Shown here: piece after piece, positions 25,662 through 32,567 of the stretch
How the letters are laid out: the number at the start of each line of letters is the position of its first letter
Position numbering within the stretch: position 1 is the stretch's first letter
NCBI GenBank assembly: GCA_017632945.1
Contig: JAGBQH010000002.1
Coordinates: 1-57,457, forward strand
Direction: 5' to 3'
Source: Aeriscardovia sp.
GTDB lineage: Bacteria > Actinomycetota > Actinomycetes > Actinomycetales > Bifidobacteriaceae
Length of the DNA stretch: 57,457 nt
Translations under genes and position numbers: made by a program
The notes under the pieces: generated by a model
What the model was told of the DNA's origin: nothing
Seen by the model: only the letters and a program-made list of their open reading frames with translations
Databases searched by the model: none

Positions 25662-26501
25662 TTAAGCGATGAATTTTTTGGCCAGAATTTCGTAAGTGGC
25701 GTCTCTGTATTCTTTGGCCACTTTGTGTTCCGGCGCATAGAAAGTGATGGGGGCCCCGGCTACTGAAGCATCGGGGAGTTTGATGGACCTGGAGATCGCA
25801 GTGTGGAAAAGCTTGTCTCCGAAGGCCTCGTAAAGCCTGTTTAAGGACTCCTGGGCATGGTTGGTATTGGTCGTGTACATTGTCGGCAGCACTCCAAATA
25901 CCTCAAGGGAGGGATTGATTCGGCTTTTTACCCTTTTTATAGAGTCCATGAGAAGGGCCACGCCCCTCAGGGCAAAGTACTCCGTAGAGACCGGGATTAT
26001 AACTCCCGAAGAGGCCGTGAGGGCATTTACCGTCAAAAGGCCCAAAGAAGGCTGGCAATCGATGAGGATGGCGTCATACTCCCCTAAGACCGGGGAAAGA
26101 ACCCCTTGTAAGATCCTCTCTCTGCCCATTTCCGTAACCAGCTGGATCTCTGCGGCTGATAAATCGATATTTGCCGGCAATAGGTCCAGGCCCTTGAAAC
26201 GGGTGTGTATTATGGCGTCCTTCACATCCAGGGAGGGATCGAAGAGCAAGTCATAAATCGTCTTCTCTTTTGAGTTCCCGTCTACCCCCAGTCCGGCTGT
26301 AAGAGCGCCCTGGGGATCGAAGTCTACTGCCAACACTTTCCTTCCTAACTGGGAGAGAACGCCGGCTATGTTTATGGTGCTGGTAGTTTTTCCTACGCCG
26401 CCTTTTTGATTTACCACAGCTATCACAGGAGCCGTGCTGCGCCTATGAAGCGGAGGCGGAGAAAAAGGCTCAAATTCGCGCCCTAAAAGATCTTTTGCCA
26501 T
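25662..26501 (-). CDS. parA: ParA/Soj-family ATPase
   Basis: 279 aa with the deviant Walker A KGGVGKTTSTINIAG, VDFDPQGALTAGLGV, and DAILIDCQPSLGLLTVNAL as Walker B. No parB is adjacent. In many Actinobacteria an orphan parA of this type lies between xerC/D and scpA-scpB, where it is thought to act with SMC-ScpAB or xer recombination; here typA follows instead. A role in chromosome organisation is likely from the family but not shown by context. Confidence 0.88.
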   Translation of the reverse strand: MAKDLLGREFEPFSPPPLHRRSTAPVIAVVNQKGGVGKTTSTINIAGVLSQLGRKVLAVDFDPQGALTAGLGVDGNSKEKTIYDLLFDPSLDVKDAIIHTRFKGLDLLPANIDLSAAEIQLVTEMGRERILQGVLSPVLGEYDAILIDCQPSLGLLTVNALTASSGVIIPVSTEYFALRGVALLMDSIKRVKSRINPSLEVFGVLPTMYTTNTNHAQESLNRLYEAFGDKLFHTAISRSIKLPDASVAGAPITFYAPEHKVAKEYRDATYEILAKKFIA

Positions 26502-26523
26502 ACAAAGTCAATCCGAAGAAAAG

Positions 26524-26553
26524 TTGGCAGAATTTCTGCGCAATATGTATAAT
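26524..26553 (+). promoter_or_regulatory. Strong sigma-70-type promoter of tRNA-Pro (GGG)
   Basis: TTGGCA (26524-26529), an 18-nt spacer, then a perfect TATAAT (26548-26553). The tRNA begins 11 nt downstream of the -10 box, so its leader would be only a few bases long. Confidence 0.75.
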
Positions 26554-26563
26554 TGTTTCTCAG

Positions 26564-26637
26564 CGGGCTGTAGCGCAGCTTGGTAGCGCACTCGGCTGGG
26601 GGCCGAGGTGTCGCAGGTTCAAATCCTGTCAGCCCGA
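26564..26637 (+). tRNA. tRNA-Pro (GGG)
   Basis: Acceptor CGGGCTG pairing with CAGCCCG, D-arm TAGCGCAGCTTGGTAGCGCA, anticodon stem-loop CTCGG CTGGGGG CCGAG with GGG, discriminator A. It resembles the CGG isoacceptor at 14549 outside the anticodon arm. Confidence 0.95.
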
Positions 26638-26648
26638 CTTTTTGTTTC

Positions 26649-26673
26649 AACGGTCTTAACGGGCCGTTTTTTT
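26649..26673 (+). terminator. Intrinsic terminator of tRNA-Pro (GGG)
   Basis: A GC-containing hairpin, AACGG(TC) pairing with (GG)CCGTT, is followed by seven T residues on the plus strand, 11 nt after the tRNA. It also separates the tRNA from the convergent rplT. Confidence 0.7.
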
Positions 26674-26678
26674 ATTGC

Positions 26679-27071
26679 CTACTCGGCTATGCGATCGACG
26701 GGCTTGTTTACGTCCATCGGAAGAGCTGCCTTGGCTTTGGCAACCAAGGAAGAAAAGACTTCGGGATCCTGCACGGCCAGATCTGCCAGGCTGCGCCTGT
26801 CCAGATCTATTCCGGCCAGCCTGACGCCCTGAATGAAGCGGTTGTATGTCAGGCCTTCCTCGCGGACGGCGGCATTGATCCTTTCAATCCACAGCCTCCT
26901 AAATTGGCCTGCGCGGTGGCGCCTGTCTCTAAAGGAGTAATTAAAAGAGTGCAGAAGCTGCTCTTTGGCCCTTCTGTAAGATCTGGACCTGGCGCCTCTG
27001 TACCCCTTGGCCCTTTCGAGCACTACGCGGCGCTTCTTGTGGGCGTTTACGGCTCTCTTTACACGTGCCAT
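26679..27071 (-). CDS. rplT: 50S ribosomal protein L20 (bL20)
   Basis: 130 aa. Family features include [40 protein letters not shown] and [20 protein letters not shown]. An early 23S rRNA-binding assembly protein. Last gene of infC-rpmI-rplT, 9 nt after rpmI. A bL20 leader for feedback control may exist but is not evident here. Confidence 0.97.
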   Translation of the reverse strand: MARVKRAVNAHKKRRVVLERAKGYRGARSRSYRRAKEQLLHSFNYSFRDRRHRAGQFRRLWIERINAAVREEGLTYNRFIQGVRLAGIDLDRRSLADLAVQDPEVFSSLVAKAKAALPMDVNKPVDRIAE

Positions 27072-27080
27072 CTCTAACCT

Positions 27081-27281
27081 CTATTTCTTCTTCCCGAGCA
27101 TTCTCCAAGTAACTTTTTCTTCGCACTGAGCTATGTGGTCGTCAGCACTCAGCTCACGCTTCTTGTGGGCGCTCTTGCACTCCAAGTGGTGGCGCATTCC
27201 GCATCCGCAAGCAATCAGCTTTCCAGATCCCGTCACCTTCATGCGCTTGGCTACGGCTCTCCTAGTCTTTGCCTTGGGCAT
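27081..27281 (-). CDS. rpmI: 50S ribosomal protein L35 (bL35)
   Basis: 66 aa. PKAKTRRAVAKRMKVTGSGK is the family N-terminus; HLECKSAHKKRELS follows. Its start lies inside the infC 3' end (20 nt overlap), so translation is probably coupled to that of IF-3. Confidence 0.97.
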   Translation of the reverse strand: MPKAKTRRAVAKRMKVTGSGKLIACGCGMRHHLECKSAHKKRELSADDHIAQCEEKVTWRMLGKKK

Positions 27282-27915
27282 CGCTTTCCTCCTTAGTCTG
27301 TTCAGATTGAGCTTTTTCTTTGGCCAAAAGGTGGGCAGCCTGCCTGCTCAACCTTTCAGCCTTGGCCTCTTCCCCTCTGCGCCTTTGCTCAGACTCGCTA
27401 TGTACTTTTTTAACCTTGGGAGTGAGGGTCATGTAGATGTCTCTCCCATCCTGCCTGGGCTGGTTTTCGATGGAACTTATATCCGCAACGCCCTGGGCGA
27501 GGCGGAAGAGGAGTTCTTTTCCGCCTATAGGATGGGCTCTTTCCCTTCCTCGGAGCATTATTGTCACTTTGACTTTGTCTCCGCCTTGGAGAAACTTTCG
27601 AGTGTGGTTCTCCTTAGTCTCAAAATCGTGATCATCGATTTTGAGTCGGAACCTTATCTCTTTAAGCTCCGCCCTATTCTGGTTGCGCTTGGCATTGCGC
27701 TGTTTTATCGTCTCATCGTACTTGAACTTGCCATAGTCTATTAGCTTGACTACGGGGGGGACGGCCTGGGAGGCCACTTCCACCAAGTCCAGATTGGCCT
27801 CTCTGGCCAGATTCATCGCGGTAGAGGTAGAGATTACCCCTACTTGTTCGCCATTAGGTCCAATCAAGCGGACTTGAGGGGACTTGATCTCCTCATTAAT
27901 CCTTAAATCGCTTAT
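27262..27915 (-). CDS. infC: Translation initiation factor IF-3, probable ATA start
   Basis: About 217 aa. N-domain DLRINEEIKSPQVRLIGPNG, linker YGKFKYDETIKQRNAKRNQ and C-domain KVKVTIMLRGRERAHPIGG are typical; the last 45 residues are a charged extension. IF-3 prevents premature 50S joining and rejects non-AUG starts. The ORF can be extended upstream to TTG 27966, but the extra 17 residues (FYFDFLTL...) do not fit the family. GGAGAAG stands 2 nt before an ATA at 27915-27913, exactly where other actinobacterial IF-3 proteins begin. A rare start codon is the classical autoregulatory device of infC. Confidence 0.93.
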   Translation of the reverse strand: MSDLRINEEIKSPQVRLIGPNGEQVGVISTSTAMNLAREANLDLVEVASQAVPPVVKLIDYGKFKYDETIKQRNAKRNQNRAELKEIRFRLKIDDHDFETKENHTRKFLQGGDKVKVTIMLRGRERAHPIGGKELLFRLAQGVADISSIENQPRQDGRDIYMTLTPKVKKVHSESEQRRRGEEAKAERLSRQAAHLLAKEKAQSEQTKEESDAQGKD

Positions 27916-27996
27916 AACTTCTCCAATCCTCAGAGTGAGAAAGTCAAAATAAAAACGCACTTGCAATCAAAACCCAGCGCCACAAAAGGCCCTCAG

Positions 27997-28011
27997 GTGG
28001 GATTTCTCCAC
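27997..28011 (-). promoter_or_regulatory. Hairpin in the infC leader
   Basis: On the minus strand GTGGAGAAATCCCAC forms a short stem-loop about 80 nt upstream of the infC start, inside the probable leader RNA. A regulatory role is only suggested by its place. Confidence 0.3.
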
Positions 28012-28056
28012 TTTCTTGATTCTTCAAGCCGACTCTCATAATCATACTCTGAGAGT

Positions 28057-28080
28057 GGGATGAAATTAAAACGGGGGGTA
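28057..28080 (+). promoter_or_regulatory. Candidate autoregulatory ECF sigma promoter
   Basis: GGGAT, a 16-nt spacer and GTA lie 23 nt before the ECF gene start. This resembles the SigR/SigH-type consensus (GGGAAT, 16-18 nt, GTT) with mismatches. An 11-nt palindrome (ACTCTGAGAGT, 28046-28056) abuts the -35 element. Confidence 0.35.
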
Positions 28081-28102
28081 TATCCTAGAAAATAGGAACG
28101 GA

Positions 28103-28702
28103 ATGACAAAAAGTTTGGATCGGCTTATGGATGCTGAAGAAAACTCTAAAAAAATATTTGAACAACAGGCCCTGCCCGCCGTGGATATGCTTTACAGGCA
28201 GGCCATGAAATACACTAACAATCCTTTTGACGCCGAAGACCTTGTGCAAGACACTTTTGAGAAAGGCTTTAAGGCTTTCAGTTCTTTTAAGCCTGGAACC
28301 AATTTGGAAGCGTGGCTTAGCACGATTTTAAAAAACACTTATTTTAATCAATACCATAAAGCCCAAAGGAGACCCAAAAAATTGGATGCCTTCACGGGAG
28401 ACTACAGCGACAGTAAGCTTTTGCAAGCGGAAAGAAGCAACCCGGGATCCACTAAAAGCAGTGAGCAAACTTATATGGACGGCCTGATTTCCGGAGACAT
28501 CCTGGATGCGTTAAACAGGCTTCCGGAAGAGAGAAGGAAGATTTTTATAGAGGCCGCAGTGGACGGCAAAAGCTATAAGCAGGTGGCTGAAGAGAACAAT
28601 ATAAAAATAGGCACTGTAATGAGTAGGCTAAACAGGGCAAGAAACCAACTGAAAAAGGAGCTGGCTTCCTATGCAAAACCCGGCATAAATGCCGTGAACT
28701 AG
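28103..28702 (+). CDS. sigH: ECF RNA polymerase sigma factor, SigR/SigH type
   Basis: 199 aa. Sigma region 2 (YRQAMKYTNNPFDAEDLVQD then TFEKGFKAFSSFKPGTNLEA) and region 4 (LPEERRKIFIEAAVDGKSYK then QVAEENNIKIGTVMSRLNRA) are complete. Region 2 matches the SigR/SigH branch that controls thiol-oxidative stress genes in other Actinobacteria. It is followed after 43 nt by a small gene in the anti-sigma position and then by bL37, the usual neighbourhood of this sigma factor. Confidence 0.9.
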   Translation: MTKSLDRLMDAEENSKKIFEQQALPAVDMLYRQAMKYTNNPFDAEDLVQDTFEKGFKAFSSFKPGTNLEAWLSTILKNTYFNQYHKAQRRPKKLDAFTGDYSDSKLLQAERSNPGSTKSSEQTYMDGLISGDILDALNRLPEERRKIFIEAAVDGKSYKQVAEENNIKIGTVMSRLNRARNQLKKELASYAKPGINAVN

Positions 28703-28745
28703 AATATAAGATCGAACTGGCAATTAATAACTGAGAGAGGTGAAT

Positions 28746-29021
28746 ATGAGCCCCCGGGAAACAGGGATGTCCCTGGTGATGGTGGAAACAGGCTGCACGG
28801 ATGTAGTTTGTATGGAAGATTTTTCAGATCTTTACCAGGCGGGGCTCGCTTTAGAGCAAATCCTGGGAAGGGAAAGCAAGTTTACTGAGGGTTTCAATCC
28901 GGATAGGGATGCCGATGCCCAGGAAAAGGAGCTTTTGGCATTGATAAAGCGGGTTCTTAGGCCCGACAAGGCCCCTTTGGACTTGCTAGAAAAATGCTTC
29001 GCCTTGATTGAAAGCATGTAA
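28746..29021 (+). CDS. Small protein in the anti-sigma (RsrA/RshA) position, zinc motif absent
   Basis: 91 aa from ATG 28746, which has GAGAGAGG upstream. The C-terminal third (LLALIKRVLRPDKAPLDLLE) aligns loosely with the end of RsrA-type zinc anti-sigma factors, and the position between an ECF sigma gene and bL37 is right. The redox switch H-x3-C-x2-C is missing: the Cys residues visible are in ETGCTDVVCMEDF and a late EKCFALI. If it binds the sigma factor, it cannot sense thiols in the known way. It may equally be an unrelated protein. Confidence 0.65.
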   Translation: MSPRETGMSLVMVETGCTDVVCMEDFSDLYQAGLALEQILGRESKFTEGFNPDRDADAQEKELLALIKRVLRPDKAPLDLLEKCFALIESM

Positions 29022-29051
29022 TTGCCGCAAAGTTAATGAAAAGGAGGTAAC

Positions 29052-29126
29052 GTGGCAAAAAGAGGAAGAATGCGCAGGGCCAGAAGGCACAGCGCCGCGT
29101 GCCATGGCAAGAGGCCGAACGCTTAA
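29052..29126 (+). CDS. Ribosomal protein bL37 (24 aa)
   Basis: GTG start behind a strong AAAAGGAGG. The 24-residue product begins MAKRGRMRRARRH and ends CHGKRPNA, matching the actinobacterial bL37 described in mycobacterial ribosome structures (MAKRGRKK..., ending NHGKRPNA). It binds 23S rRNA. It is too short for most gene callers. An intrinsic terminator follows 19 nt later. Confidence 0.92.
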   Translation: MAKRGRMRRARRHSAACHGKRPNA

Positions 29127-29145
29127 AGGTAAAAATATAAAAAAT

Positions 29146-29176
29146 GGCGGGATCCCTCCCGCCGTTTTTATTTTTT
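29146..29176. terminator. Bidirectional intrinsic terminator between bL37 and gap
   Basis: A perfect stem GGCGGGA / TCCCGCC with a TCCC loop (29146-29163) is followed by a T-rich tract on the plus strand and preceded by an A-rich tract, so it can end both bL37 and the convergent gap transcript. Confidence 0.85.
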
Positions 29177-30224
29177 AAAGCTCTGCAAAATAAAGCAAAG
29201 TTCTAATCATGTTGCATGTAAAGCCGTATTCGTTGTCGTAGAAGGAAACGGTCCTCACAAGCTGTCCGGAAGGGGTAGTTAAGACATCGGTCTGGGTGGG
29301 ATCGAAGACGCCGCCGTGGGAATCTCCGATGATATCGCTTGAAACTATCCCGTCTCCGTTGTAGCCAAAGTAATCGGTGTTGGAGAAGGCTTCCTTGAAG
29401 AGGGAGTTGATCTCTTCTTTAGTAGTTTCCCTGCCCAGAAGGGAGGTGAGCTCAGTTACCGATCCGTCGCACACTGCTACCCTTTGGGCGTGGCCGGTAA
29501 GCTTTCCGTCTACCGAGGGAACTACCTTTCCTATGGCGCTGGCAGCTCCGCTCGAGTGGGCTACGGTATTTACGCCCGCGCTCCTGTTGCTCCTGGCATT
29601 TGAGAAGCGGGGTCCGTCCAAAAGCATCTGGGAAGCGGTATAGGCATGGATGGTAGTCATAAATCCTGCCTTTATGCCAAAGTGCTTGTCTAGCAGATCT
29701 ACCATAGGAGCCAAAGAATTGGTGGTGCAAGATCCTGCAGAAACCACGGTGTCTTCTTTCTTCAGGATCTTGTGATTTACTCCGTAGACTATGGTCGGAG
29801 TTACATCGTCCTTGCAGGGAGCTGAGACGAGGACCTTCTTTACCCCTGCCTTAATGTGGGCCTGGCTCTTTTCAAAGGAAGTGTAAAAACCGGTGCACTC
29901 AAGGACGTAATCTACTCCCTCTTCCTTGACCCAAGGAATCTGGGAGGCATCTTTTTCCGCGTAAACCCTGTAAGCTTTTCCATCCACAATGATGTGGGAA
30001 TCGTCGCTTTCCACTTCCACTTCGCTTCCGTCCAAGTGGCGGAGCCTGCCGTGGGTGCTGTCATACTTGAGAAGGTAGGCGAGCATGGCGGGAGTGGTCA
30101 GGTCGTTTATGGCCACCACCTCTATTTGGTTGCCGCCTCCCTGCTGCTGGAGCTGGAAAATACGGCGGAACGCTAGGCGCCCTATGCGCCCAAATCCATT
30201 TATGCCTATCTTAATTGCTGCCAT
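29175..30224 (-). CDS. gap: Glyceraldehyde-3-phosphate dehydrogenase
   Basis: 349 aa. Rossmann motif INGFGRIGRLAFRRI, catalytic Cys in SAGSCTTNSLAPM, HAYTASQMLLDGP and the C-terminal WYDNEYG equivalent (SFYDNEYGFTCNM). It converts glyceraldehyde-3-phosphate to 1,3-bisphosphoglycerate with NAD and phosphate; in bifidobacteria it serves the lower part of the F6PPK shunt. Monocistronic: convergent with bL37 and divergent from the exonuclease gene. Confidence 0.97.
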   Translation of the reverse strand: MAAIKIGINGFGRIGRLAFRRIFQLQQQGGGNQIEVVAINDLTTPAMLAYLLKYDSTHGRLRHLDGSEVEVESDDSHIIVDGKAYRVYAEKDASQIPWVKEEGVDYVLECTGFYTSFEKSQAHIKAGVKKVLVSAPCKDDVTPTIVYGVNHKILKKEDTVVSAGSCTTNSLAPMVDLLDKHFGIKAGFMTTIHAYTASQMLLDGPRFSNARSNRSAGVNTVAHSSGAASAIGKVVPSVDGKLTGHAQRVAVCDGSVTELTSLLGRETTKEEINSLFKEAFSNTDYFGYNGDGIVSSDIIGDSHGGVFDPTQTDVLTTPSGQLVRTVSFYDNEYGFTCNMIRTLLYFAEL

Positions 30225-30240
30225 CTTTCCTCTTTTCCGA

Positions 30241-30275
30241 TAAATCCGGGCTTTATTTTCTTAGATTCGGATTTA
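30241..30275. promoter_or_regulatory. 8-bp inverted repeat upstream of gap
   Basis: TAAATCCG (30241-30248) and CGGATTTA (30268-30275) form a perfect inverted repeat with a 19-nt spacer in the gap / exonuclease divergent region. It may be an operator or a leader hairpin; nothing identifies the binding protein. Confidence 0.3.
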
Positions 30276-30333
30276 GTAGGATCGAAAATAGATAATATCA
30301 GATAGAAAAAGCGGAAACGTGATAAGGGCGATC

Positions 30334-31050
30334 ATGGATATCTTGGAAGAACTGGAAAAAATACCAAAACAACCCGAAGACCTTTCATCTTGCGATCTTT
30401 TAGGCTTCGACACTGAAACCACGGGGCTTGACTGCAAGAAAGATTCCATTATCTCGGCCTCCCTGGTCCTCAGAGACAGGCAAAGCGGGGAGGACAAGGT
30501 CTTTAACTTCCTTATAAACCCCAATACCCCAATCGACCCCAAAGCGTCGGCTGTAAACGGGTTTACTCAGGAATTTGTAGAAAAGAACGGAAAAAACCAA
30601 AAAGAAGAAGTGGAAAAGATTGCCGAGGCCATCCTGCTTGCCCAGAAAAAGAGTATTCCGCTTGTGGCATACAACGCCAAGTTCGATGTGAAGATGCTCG
30701 AAGGGGATTTGGAAAAAGTCGGTAGAAAAGACCTCGCAGATAAACTCTCCCAGATTTTTGTCCTAGATCCCCTCGTCATGGACAGATACCTTTCCCACCG
30801 GCCCGGAAGAAGAAATCTTGAAAGCGCCATGCAGTGGTGGGGGGCTGCTCCCAGAGGAGGCTACCACGATGCCCAGGTCGACACCCAGGCCGTCTTGGAT
30901 CTTTTATGCCTCATCTTAAAGGCGCATCCCGAGATACCCTATCGTGCCATGGAGTGGCAAAGGGACGCCTACAGAAAATGGGCAAAAGGCAGAAATGAAT
31001 GGGCCGAAAATAATGGAGCTTTCAAAGTAGAAGAAGAATGGGGCCTGTAG
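30334..31050 (+). CDS. DnaQ-like DEDDh 3'-5' exonuclease
   Basis: About 238 aa. Exo I is LLGFDTETTGLDCKKD (paired Asp/Glu), exo II AYNAKFDVKML (Asp) and exo III YHDAQVDTQAVLDLL (His, Asp). This is the DEDDh set seen in the DNA polymerase III epsilon subunit and related single-domain exonucleases; no polymerase-binding tail is obvious. The start is ATG 30334 (MDILEEL) rather than GTG 30319. The next gene, murE, overlaps it by 13 nt. Confidence 0.85.
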   Translation: MDILEELEKIPKQPEDLSSCDLLGFDTETTGLDCKKDSIISASLVLRDRQSGEDKVFNFLINPNTPIDPKASAVNGFTQEFVEKNGKNQKEEVEKIAEAILLAQKKSIPLVAYNAKFDVKMLEGDLEKVGRKDLADKLSQIFVLDPLVMDRYLSHRPGRRNLESAMQWWGAAPRGGYHDAQVDTQAVLDLLCLILKAHPEIPYRAMEWQRDAYRKWAKGRNEWAENNGAFKVEEEWGL

Positions 31051-32567
31051 TGCAGAGGAAAGAAAATATAAGAAACATAGTCAGGCTTTTAAAGAAAGAG
31101 GGACTGCTAAGGGAAGTCATTTCCGAGGGCAGCTGGAGCTGTAACGAGGACGACCTGCCCGAATTTAATATAGATTCTCTTTCCTACAGTTCAAAAACCA
31201 CTTCCCCTTCCACCCTCCTCTTCTGCAAGGGGGCGTTTAAAGAAGAGTACCTTAAAGGCTCTCAAAGCCTCTTCTACGTCTCTTCCTGCCCTTACCTTTC
31301 TTCCCCTGCCACGGCGATCGTGGTTCAAGACGTCTCTAAGGCCATGGCTAAGGTGGGAGCCTACTTCTATTCCTATCCTCAAGAGAGGATGTGCCTGGCG
31401 GCAATTACGGGAACTAAGGGGAAAACGACTACGGCCTTCTTCACCCACGCCATCCTTTCTTCATATTTTGGGAACTGCGGCCTTCTCTCTTCCGACAAAA
31501 ATTGCTCGGACGGAAAAACCTTCACCCCTTCTTCTCTAACTACTCCCGAATCTCTAGACATTTTCAAAGCCCTAAGCGACGCTCTAGAGCACAGCGTTGG
31601 CCACTTTGTAATGGAAGTGTCGAGCCAAGCCTACAAAGTTTCAAGAGTTGAAGGAATTGAATTTGATGCAGGGGCTTTTTTGAATATCTCCCCCGACCAC
31701 GTCTCTCCCAGCGAGCACCCCAATTTTGAAGACTACTTTTTCTGCAAGCGCCAGCTTCTTAAAAACAGCAGGAGCGCCGTTTACAGCGCAGATCTTGGAA
31801 AGTTTGAGGGCCTGATAGAAGAAGAGGCCGAAAAGAAAAGCCAGAGCCTCTCCTTCTCCCTTGCCTCTCCCTCTTCAGACCTTTACTTAAAGAAGGGCGA
31901 AAAGGGGAACGAAATCTTTTTTGAAGGAAAGAGCCTGGGGGCATTCAACCTGGCAATGGAGGGGGACTTTAACCTCTCCAACGCCATGGCGGCCATAGCT
32001 CTTGCAATAGAATGCGGAGTGCCGGAAGAAAGCCCCGCTTTGCACGCCGTAGAAAACGTGAAAGTTTCAGGGCGAATGGAAAGGATGGACCCGGCCCCGG
32101 GGGTCACCGTCTACGTCGACTACGCCCACAATTACCTGTCTTTGGCATCCCTTATAGGCCACGTGCAGTCGGCTTTTAAAGATCCTTTTATAACCGTAGT
32201 TACGGGAGCTACAGGCACCAAAGGCCTTAATCGCAGAGAGGGGCTTGGCAAGGCCGCGTCTCTTGGAGCGGGAAGGCTCATCTTAACTACCGACGACAGG
32301 GATTTTGACTCCCTAGATGAGATAGATGCCCAAATAGAAAAGGCTGTAGACAACCCCAATACCCAGGTGGAAAGGGAGGACGACAGAACCCTGGCCGTGC
32401 TTTCGGCTCTAAACGGGGCCAAGAAAAACTTTGAAGAAACCGGAAGGCACAACGTAGTACTTTTGGTGGGGAAGGGAGAAGAAGACTGGGTAAAAGTGGC
32501 GGGTAAAAAGGTTGCGCAAAAGTCTGACCCGGCCATAGTAAAAGAGTGGGAAAAAGAAGTTAACTGA
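31038..32567 (+). CDS. murE: UDP-N-acetylmuramyl-tripeptide synthetase (MurE)
   Basis: 509 aa. P-loop ITGTKGKTTTAFF near residue 120, LTTPESLDIF, MEVSSQAYKVSRVEG and the carbamylated-Lys region FCKRQLL are Mur ligase hallmarks. It adds the third amino acid to UDP-MurNAc-Ala-Glu. The specificity loop that reads DNPR in diaminopimelate enzymes here reads TTDDRDFDSLDE, which argues against meso-diaminopimelate and fits Lys or Orn peptidoglycan. The start overlaps the exonuclease by 13 nt. Confidence 0.88.
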   Translation: MGPVVQRKENIRNIVRLLKKEGLLREVISEGSWSCNEDDLPEFNIDSLSYSSKTTSPSTLLFCKGAFKEEYLKGSQSLFYVSSCPYLSSPATAIVVQDVSKAMAKVGAYFYSYPQERMCLAAITGTKGKTTTAFFTHAILSSYFGNCGLLSSDKNCSDGKTFTPSSLTTPESLDIFKALSDALEHSVGHFVMEVSSQAYKVSRVEGIEFDAGAFLNISPDHVSPSEHPNFEDYFFCKRQLLKNSRSAVYSADLGKFEGLIEEEAEKKSQSLSFSLASPSSDLYLKKGEKGNEIFFEGKSLGAFNLAMEGDFNLSNAMAAIALAIECGVPEESPALHAVENVKVSGRMERMDPAPGVTVYVDYAHNYLSLASLIGHVQSAFKDPFITVVTGATGTKGLNRREGLGKAASLGAGRLILTTDDRDFDSLDEIDAQIEKAVDNPNTQVEREDDRTLAVLSALNGAKKNFEETGRHNVVLLVGKGEEDWVKVAGKKVAQKSDPAIVKEWEKEVN

